In this document: positions 7,138 through 11,271 of the stretch, one piece after another | How positions within the stretch are numbered: the stretch's first letter is position 1 | How the letters are laid out: each line of letters opens with the position of its first letter | Assembly: GCA_031284105.1 (NCBI GenBank) | Contig: JAITAN010000192.1 | Span: 1 to 11,271, forward strand | Origin: Treponema sp. | GTDB taxonomy: Bacteria > Spirochaetota > Spirochaetia > Treponematales > Breznakiellaceae | Direction: 5' to 3' | Length of the DNA: 11,271 nucleotides | Notes under the pieces: generated by a model | Seen by the model: the letters and a program-made list of their open reading frames with translations, nothing else | Told to the model about the DNA's origin: nothing | Databases searched by the model: none | Made by a program: the position numbers and the translations under genes

Positions 7138-7357
7138 GAGTGGTAAAACATACGCTGGGGCGTGTTCACGCTAAAGGAACGTACCGGGAAACACTATTTG
7201 CAGATCGCCGTTGCCGCCTAAACGCCGGGGGGATGCCGGCATAGACAACCGTACCGCGCTTAACGCGCGCATCTACCGGTGTGATGACGGTTGTAAGCCG
7301 CTCTGCGTTGTGTGAACTCACCCCTAGGAGTTTGTTGCGCTTCGTGCATAAAACCAC
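7138..7357. other. Intergenic dyad-rich DNA without a recognised gene
   Basis: The stretch contains the palindrome ATGCCGGCAT (7233-7242) and a perfect eight-base inverted repeat, ACAACCGT (7245-7252) with ACGGTTGT (7287-7294), enclosing further GC-rich half-dyads. The motif CGCTTAACGCGCGCAT resembles CGCTTAATGCGCGTACC in the 144-bp repeats, so a distant relation is possible. A 74-codon minus-strand frame crosses it but runs through these dyads and shows no family resemblance. Confidence 0.45.
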
Positions 7358-7384
7358 AAAACATCGCCTAATCGGCGATGTTTT
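7358..7384. terminator. Symmetric terminator-like hairpin between divergent promoters
   Basis: AAAACATCGCC (7358-7368) and GGCGATGTTTT (7374-7384) form a perfect eleven-base stem around a five-base loop. Each strand ends in four T, so weak termination is possible in both directions. It may insulate the divergent transcription units, or it may be a protein-binding dyad. Confidence 0.55.
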
Positions 7385-7433
7385 ACCCATGTTGGTATTT
7401 TGACGGAAAAATCTAAAAATATGTCAAAACACC

Positions 7434-7461
7434 TTGCTTTTTTATACATGTGTGGTATATT
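7434..7461 (+). promoter_or_regulatory. Promoter of the broken three-gene block
   Basis: TTGCTT (7434-7439), a 16-base spacer and TATATT (7456-7461), with an extended -10 TGG just upstream. The predicted start of transcription (about 7468) is adjacent to the ATG at 7469, so this transcript would also be leaderless. Confidence 0.65.
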
Positions 7462-7468
7462 ATTTTCT

Positions 7469-7794
7469 ATGAATAAAATGGTTTACATTAACAAAACGTT
7501 GTACATGCACACAGATGAAGCGCGGCTAATCGCTGCCGGCGCGCCCGGCCGGGACGGTCGAGCGGTACCCCAGAAGCTCGCTTTGTCTCTTACACAAACC
7601 GCATGGAGGGTTGCTTCTTCCGGAGCGGCAAAAAGCGCCGCGAGCGCGGACATTTCAATGTTCAGTACATTCGTTCTAATTTCCAGCGCGTGTATAGCAC
7701 CTTCGGAGCATACATTATAAGGTCGGGGGACGACATTCCGCAATTCGGCGCGTATATGCCCAAGCGCAAAAAGGAAGCAAACTATGAGGCATAG
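7469..7794 (+). pseudogene. Small unknown protein gene with one frameshift
   Basis: Two frames join into one coherent protein of about 108 residues. The first, from MNKMVYINKTLYMHTDEARL to MFSTFVL, runs from 7469 to 7678. The second, from NFQRVYSTFGAYI through RSGDDIPQFGAYMPKRKKE, is in a different frame from about 7681 to 7794. Restoring a single lost base near 7679-7680 would rejoin them. Without it the first frame ends at 7720. The tail is basic. I do not recognise the family and give no function. No classical slippery heptamer is visible, so mutation (or a sequence error) is likelier than programmed frameshifting. The restored stop overlaps the ATG of the next gene (7784), which suggests former translational coupling. 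A leaderless promoter lies directly upstream. Confidence 0.55.
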
Positions 7795-7966
7795 GAAAGA
7801 CGCCGTTCCGTCGGCGGATGTGGCATTCCTTGAATGGGTAAAAGGCCTTGCGGACTATGCCGCAGTCTACGCAACTTCCACGGCGGGAAAGGTTTCCCTT
7901 ATCATCGGTTTCTATTCCGGACGGTGTTCCGGGTTATATGCAGCGGTCCGTTGCACCTATTATTGA
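7784..7966 (+). pseudogene. Truncated hypothetical gene, N-terminal remnant
   Basis: The ATG at 7784 has AAGGAAG six bases upstream and overlaps the end of the preceding gene. It begins MRHRKDAVPSADVAFLEWVK, which looks like the conserved N-terminus of a hypothetical family of about 200 residues that I recall from treponemes (pattern K-D-x-x-P-x-x-D-x-x-F-x-x-W; from memory, unsearched). After about 32 residues the similarity is lost and a stop follows at 7966. The next gene starts with the same kind of N-terminus, so this may be a decayed tandem paralogue. No function is known. Confidence 0.45.
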
Positions 7967-7978
7967 GGAGGATTTCAT

Positions 7979-8548
7979 ATGCCTTATGTTCCACCAACAG
8001 ACGCCCCTTTCACGGCGCGGGCAAAGTACTTGATTGCTTATACGCGGGATCATCTAACGGAATTTAACATTCAGCCGGAGACTTTCAAGCCCGTGCCGGA
8101 CTTACGCGCCGCGTTCGAGGCCGCTTACGCCAAAGCCCTGTACCCCGGCAGGGGCAAGGTCTACGCTGCGGGCAAGACCCGCGCAGGGGACGCGCTTGAA
8201 AAGGCGTTTCTTGAATACGGCCCGTTGGTGGGCGGCGGCGGCCGGCCGGTTGTCCGTGCGTTTCCGGGACGTGGCGGCGCGGAAGGGGAAGCCGCTGGGG
8301 GTTCACGGAACGGAGATTCGCCGGGAACTGATGGAAGATGCGCCGTCAAAGGCAGATGCCCTGATCAACTCCGGTTTTGCGGCACGGACCCCCGTGCGGT
8401 CGCGTTTACGGGGGGCAAGGCGGGAAAGGCCCCTGGGGTTCGGCGGCGAGCGCGGTTGTACCATGAGCGTGCGCGGCGGCGCGGGAAAGAGAGCCGCCGC
8501 TTTTTAGTAGACGGCATTGTAATGAGGGATGATTCCAAACCGGAATGA
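7979..8548 (+). pseudogene. Frameshifted hypothetical gene, paralogue of the preceding remnant
   Basis: A strong GAGGAGG seven bases before the ATG at 7979 supports the start. The first frame gives a plausible protein from MPYVPPTDAPFTARAKYLIA to GDALEKAFLEYG (about 80 residues). Past a GC-rich run near 8220-8250 sense continues in the next frame as VRFRDVAARKGKPLGVHGT and then ELMEDAPSKADALINSGFAA, to about 8390. A third change seems to return to the first frame at AFTGGKAGKAP. The nominal open frame to 8548 is therefore mostly out of register. The restored order (P-x-x-D N-terminus, HGxE-like middle, NSGFA segment) fits the unknown family suggested for the previous remnant. Repeated shifts argue for decay rather than recoding. 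The GC content is much higher than in the neighbouring kinase. Confidence 0.6.
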
Positions 8549-8583
8549 ACGGCGGTTCTAATAAGGAATAAAAGGAGTATTTT

Positions 8584-10749
8584 ATGAAAATCAGCGTTAA
8601 ACTGGTAAGCGCTATCAGTATTATCAATCTTATCGGCATCGGCATCCTCGCCGGCGTTACCCTGTTTCAATCGCGGCAGGAAATCAGCCGCCTCGCCGAT
8701 GAAGAGGCGCAAAGCATTGCGGCCCAGAGCGGCGAACAAATAAGCAAATGGTTTGAGCAGTATATGGCTGCGATACGAACCCTCGCGCAGGTAATGGAAG
8801 CCTATAAAGAAATACCGGCTGAACAAAGGCGGGAGCATTTCAATAGGATGATGAGGCAAGTACTGCTTGCAAACCCCATCTTAACCAGCGTCTATGCCAA
8901 CTGGTCGCCCAACGGGCTTGACGGCATGGATGCGGACTATGCAAACACGCCCGGAACCGATGAAACCGGGCGGTATATATCCGCGTGGCGCATTGCCGAC
9001 GGTAAACCTACGGTAGGCGCGATACAAGGTTTTAGTTGGGATATGATTATGAAATCGCCGATCTTTAACACGGAGTATATGCTCGATCCTTCTGTGTATC
9101 CCGGAGCTAATGGGAATATATTAATTGCAAACTTTGGCGTTACCGTAAAGGATAACGGCGTAACGATAGGAGTCGTAGGCGCCGTTATAGTATTATCAAG
9201 AATACAGGCCATCGTGGAGGAGATTAAACCGTTTGGCGATGGCCATGCGCTTTTGTTCAGCGCGGGCGGTATTGTTACGGCTCACCCCGATCCGCAGCGG
9301 CTGGGACAGAATATGCGCGATTCGGAACAGGACGCCTTCGGGCCCCGCCTTGACGCTCTGGTTGACGCGGCTACGAAGGGAACGGCCGCCTCCTTCTCGT
9401 TCCTGCCGGCCGGCTCCGGTACCGTCATGCGGTACTATGCCGTGCCGTTCGCCATCGGCCGTTTCCCGCGGCCGTGGACCCTGGTTGTCGGCGTCTCACG
9501 GAACACCGTCATGGCACCGGTCTACCGGATGCTCACCATTAGCCTCATCATCGGCTTCCTGAGCATTACCCTTATGTCGCTAGGCGTCTTCTTTATGACT
9601 CGTTCCATCACCCGCCCCATCAACTCTCTTGCCCTCATGCTCAAGGATATTTCCGAAGGGGACGGGGACCTCACCAGGTCCGTTGCCGTTACCGAGCGCA
9701 ACGAGCTGGGGGACCTGGCCCATTACTTCAACCTTACTATAGACAAGATCAAGGTTCTGATCCGTTCCATCAGGAAAGAAGCGGACGTGCTCGCGCGAAC
9801 CGGCACGGACCTTGCCGGCGACATGACCGAAACGGCGGCCTCCGTCAACCGGATCGCCGCCAACATCCGGGGCATCAAGTCCCAGACCGATAAGCAGGCG
9901 GCGGGCGTTTCAAGCTCCCATGCCGTCATGGAAGAGGCGGCGGCGGGCATCGAGACCCTCAACGCCCATATTCAGAAGCAGACGGAGCGCGTGAGCCAAT
10001 CCTCACGCGCGGTGGAAGAGATGCCGGCGAACGGACGGAGCGTAACGCGGACGCTTGCGGCCGGCGAAGGAAACATTAGAGAGCTGTCGGAAGCGTCGGA
10101 GATAGGGCGGAGCGGGCTGCAGGAAGTATCGGGCGACATTCAGGAGATAGAGCGGGAATCGGAGGGGCTGCTGGAGATAAACGCGGTGATGCAGAACATA
10201 GCGGGCCAGACGAACCTGCTGTCGATGAATGCGGCGATAGAAGCGGCGCACGCGGGAGAGGCGGGGAAGGGCTTTGCGGTGGCGGCGGATGAGATACGTA
10301 AGCTGGCGGAGTCCTCAAGCGGGCAGTCGAAGACGATAAGCGGGGCGCTGAAGAAGATAAAGGGGTCGACGGAGGGAGCGCTGCTGAAGTTTGAGGCCAT
10401 AAGAGAAGGGGTGAGGAAGGTAACGGAGCAAGAGGGGCGTGTGAGAAGCGCGATGGAAGAACAGGACGAGGGGAGCAAGAGCATATTGGAAGCGATAAGC
10501 GGGTTGAATGAGATAACGGGAGAAGTTACGAGGAGCGCGCGGGCAATGGGAGATAAGAACCGGGAGGCAATAAAGGAGAGCGGGGGGCTGGAAGGGATAG
10601 CGAAGGGGATACGCGGAAGCATGGAGGAGACGGCGGCCGGAGCGGAAGAGATAAGCGGAGCGGTGAACCGGGTGAACGGAATAAGCGAGGAGAACAAGAA
10701 GCAGATAGAGACGCTCATCGGAGAGGTGTCGCGGTTCAAGGTTGAGTGA
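8584..10749 (+). CDS. Methyl-accepting chemotaxis protein, dCache-HAMP-MA
   Basis: This is an intact 721-residue receptor. One membrane helix lies at about 7-28, a periplasmic dCache-type sensor at about 35-310 (with YANWSPNGLDG and TGRYISAWRI), and a second helix at about 316-338. HAMP follows at 339-392, then the cytoplasmic signalling domain to the end. The hairpin tip contains QTNLLSMNAAIEAAHAGEAG (542-561), where CheA and CheW bind. The C-terminus ends FKVE without a CheR-tethering pentapeptide. The start has AGGAG about six bases upstream. Ligand unknown; the sensor lacks the exact amino-acid-binding signature that I know. Codon use changes abruptly near 10,000-10,080: before 10081 isoleucine is 22 ATC, 12 ATT and 10 ATA; after it is 18 ATA, 1 ATT and 1 ATC. 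This suggests a mosaic gene. No clear promoter is seen; the broken genes upstream end 35 bases before the ATG. Confidence 0.96.
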   Translation: MKISVKLVSAISIINLIGIGILAGVTLFQSRQEISRLADEEAQSIAAQSGEQISKWFEQYMAAIRTLAQVMEAYKEIPAEQRREHFNRMMRQVLLANPILTSVYANWSPNGLDGMDADYANTPGTDETGRYISAWRIADGKPTVGAIQGFSWDMIMKSPIFNTEYMLDPSVYPGANGNILIANFGVTVKDNGVTIGVVGAVIVLSRIQAIVEEIKPFGDGHALLFSAGGIVTAHPDPQRLGQNMRDSEQDAFGPRLDALVDAATKGTAASFSFLPAGSGTVMRYYAVPFAIGRFPRPWTLVVGVSRNTVMAPVYRMLTISLIIGFLSITLMSLGVFFMTRSITRPINSLALMLKDISEGDGDLTRSVAVTERNELGDLAHYFNLTIDKIKVLIRSIRKEADVLARTGTDLAGDMTETAASVNRIAANIRGIKSQTDKQAAGVSSSHAVMEEAAAGIETLNAHIQKQTERVSQSSRAVEEMPANGRSVTRTLAAGEGNIRELSEASEIGRSGLQEVSGDIQEIERESEGLLEINAVMQNIAGQTNLLSMNAAIEAAHAGEAGKGFAVAADEIRKLAESSSGQSKTISGALKKIKGSTEGALLKFEAIREGVRKVTEQEGRVRSAMEEQDEGSKSILEAISGLNEITGEVTRSARAMGDKNREAIKESGGLEGIAKGIRGSMEETAAGAEEISGAVNRVNGISEENKKQIETLIGEVSRFKVE

Positions 10750-10800
10750 GGGAGGCGCGTCCTGCGGGGCGTTCTTCCGCCGCTGCCGGAGGAGACGGGG

Positions 10801-11271
10801 CGGATCGCCGCCCGTGATCCGGGCGGTACATCGGCGGGCGCATCGGGCGGATACGGGGCGGGTATGCGCTCGGATCACCGGCAGTGTACAGGACGGTACA
10901 TCGACGGTGTACAGGGCGGTACACCGGCAGTGTACAGGGCGGTACACCGGCAGTGTACAGGGCGGTACATCGATAGTGCATCGGGCGAAGACGCGGCAGG
11001 AAAACGGCGGAGATGCGAGAGGGATTCAGCCGGATACGCAACAGGTACACGGGCGGATACGCGACAGGTATACGCTCGGATCATCGGCAGTGTACAGGGC
11101 GAATACGCGACCGGTACACGGGCGGATACGGGGCGGGTAGGCGCTCTGATCACCGGCCGTGTACTGGACGTTACATCGCCGGTGTAGAGTGCGGTACACC
11201 GGCAGTGTACAGGGCGGTTCACCGGCAGTGTACAGCGCGGTACATCGACGGTGTACACGGCGGTACACCGG
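10801..11271. repeat. 23-bp-period tandem dyad array with higher-order repeats, open at window edge
   Basis: Eight units run from 10801 to 10985 (one extra base at 10847), a degenerate 45-base stretch follows (10986-11030), then ten exact 23-base units (11031-11260) and the start of another. The commonest unit carries the dyad GTACACCGGCAGTGTAC (six-base arms, five-base centre) plus a six-base linker; others carry ATAC-7 nt-GTAT or mixed GATCAC/GTGTAC arms. Unit types recur in order: 10848-10962 matches 11123-11237 unit by unit, and a three-unit (69-bp) block at 11031-11099 recurs at 11100-11168. There are no unique spacers of CRISPR type. It begins 51 bases after the MCP stop; nothing else is seen in 10750-10800. 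Confidence 0.93.

Noticed and set aside
7166..7390. A 74-codon minus-strand gene upstream of FIST
   Set aside because: It has no ribosome binding site, crosses the terminator-like hairpin and inverted repeats, and shows no family resemblance.
7483..7743. An 86-codon antisense frame
   Set aside because: It opposes the frameshifted plus-strand gene, which has a promoter and coherent protein-like sequence; the antisense peptide is low in complexity.
10140..10739. A 199-codon minus-strand frame rich in Ser, Pro and Ile
   Set aside because: It is antisense to the MCP signalling domain and results from the purine-rich codon bias of that part.
10742..11268. Several open frames of 80-210 codons on both strands over the repeat array
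   Set aside because: The 23-bp period cycles through all frames and the unit lacks stops, so long frames arise without selection; the peptides are only repeats of the array.
10801..11271. CRISPR array
   Set aside because: Units abut with a 23-bp period and vary in the arms; there are no unique spacers of 25-40 bp and no cas genes in the window.

Overview
The window looks like chromosomal DNA of a spirochaete, most probably a gut-associated Treponema. The reasons are family resemblance recalled from memory, not a search: the C-terminal signalling half and the FKVE ending of the chemotaxis receptor, the HU-like (DUF4469-type) DNA-binding protein, and an intergenic poly-G tract of the sort studied in Treponema. 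Overall the window mixes intact signalling genes with repeat-rich, partly decayed accessory DNA. No rRNA, tRNA, transposase, integrase or CRISPR array was seen.

Layout: (1) 1-1564, minus strand: two sugar-type O-methyltransferases, one TylF/MycF-like (cut by the window edge) and one MycE/TylE-like. The second is bracketed by two 144-bp direct repeats about 96% identical. A strong terminator pointing the other way sits between the two genes. (2) 1591-2564: the upstream 144-bp repeat runs into a 23-bp-period array of GATC-containing dyads, which forms the last codons of a truncated HU-like gene. That gene has a good promoter and a long leader holding a G13 tract. (3) 2565-7137, minus strand: an apparent two-gene operon with a leaderless-looking promoter. 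It encodes a FIST sensor protein and a hybrid histidine kinase with HK, REC, HPt, REC and GGDEF domains in one chain, so a whole phosphorelay ends in a diguanylate cyclase. (4) 7138-7468: a dyad-rich gap with a terminator-like hairpin and a divergent promoter. (5) 7469-8548, plus strand: three consecutive translationally coupled genes, each broken by frameshift. (6) 8584-10749, plus strand: an intact dCache/HAMP methyl-accepting chemotaxis protein with an abrupt internal change of codon usage. (7) 10801-11271: a long tandem array of 23-bp dyad units with higher-order structure, running off the window.

The common functional thread is environmental sensing: the FIST/kinase/cyclase operon should set c-di-GMP, while the MCP should feed CheA. 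The methyltransferases probably decorate surface sugars. The most unusual structural feature is that two unrelated-looking arrays, about 9 kb apart, share a 23-bp period and a one-dyad-per-unit design.
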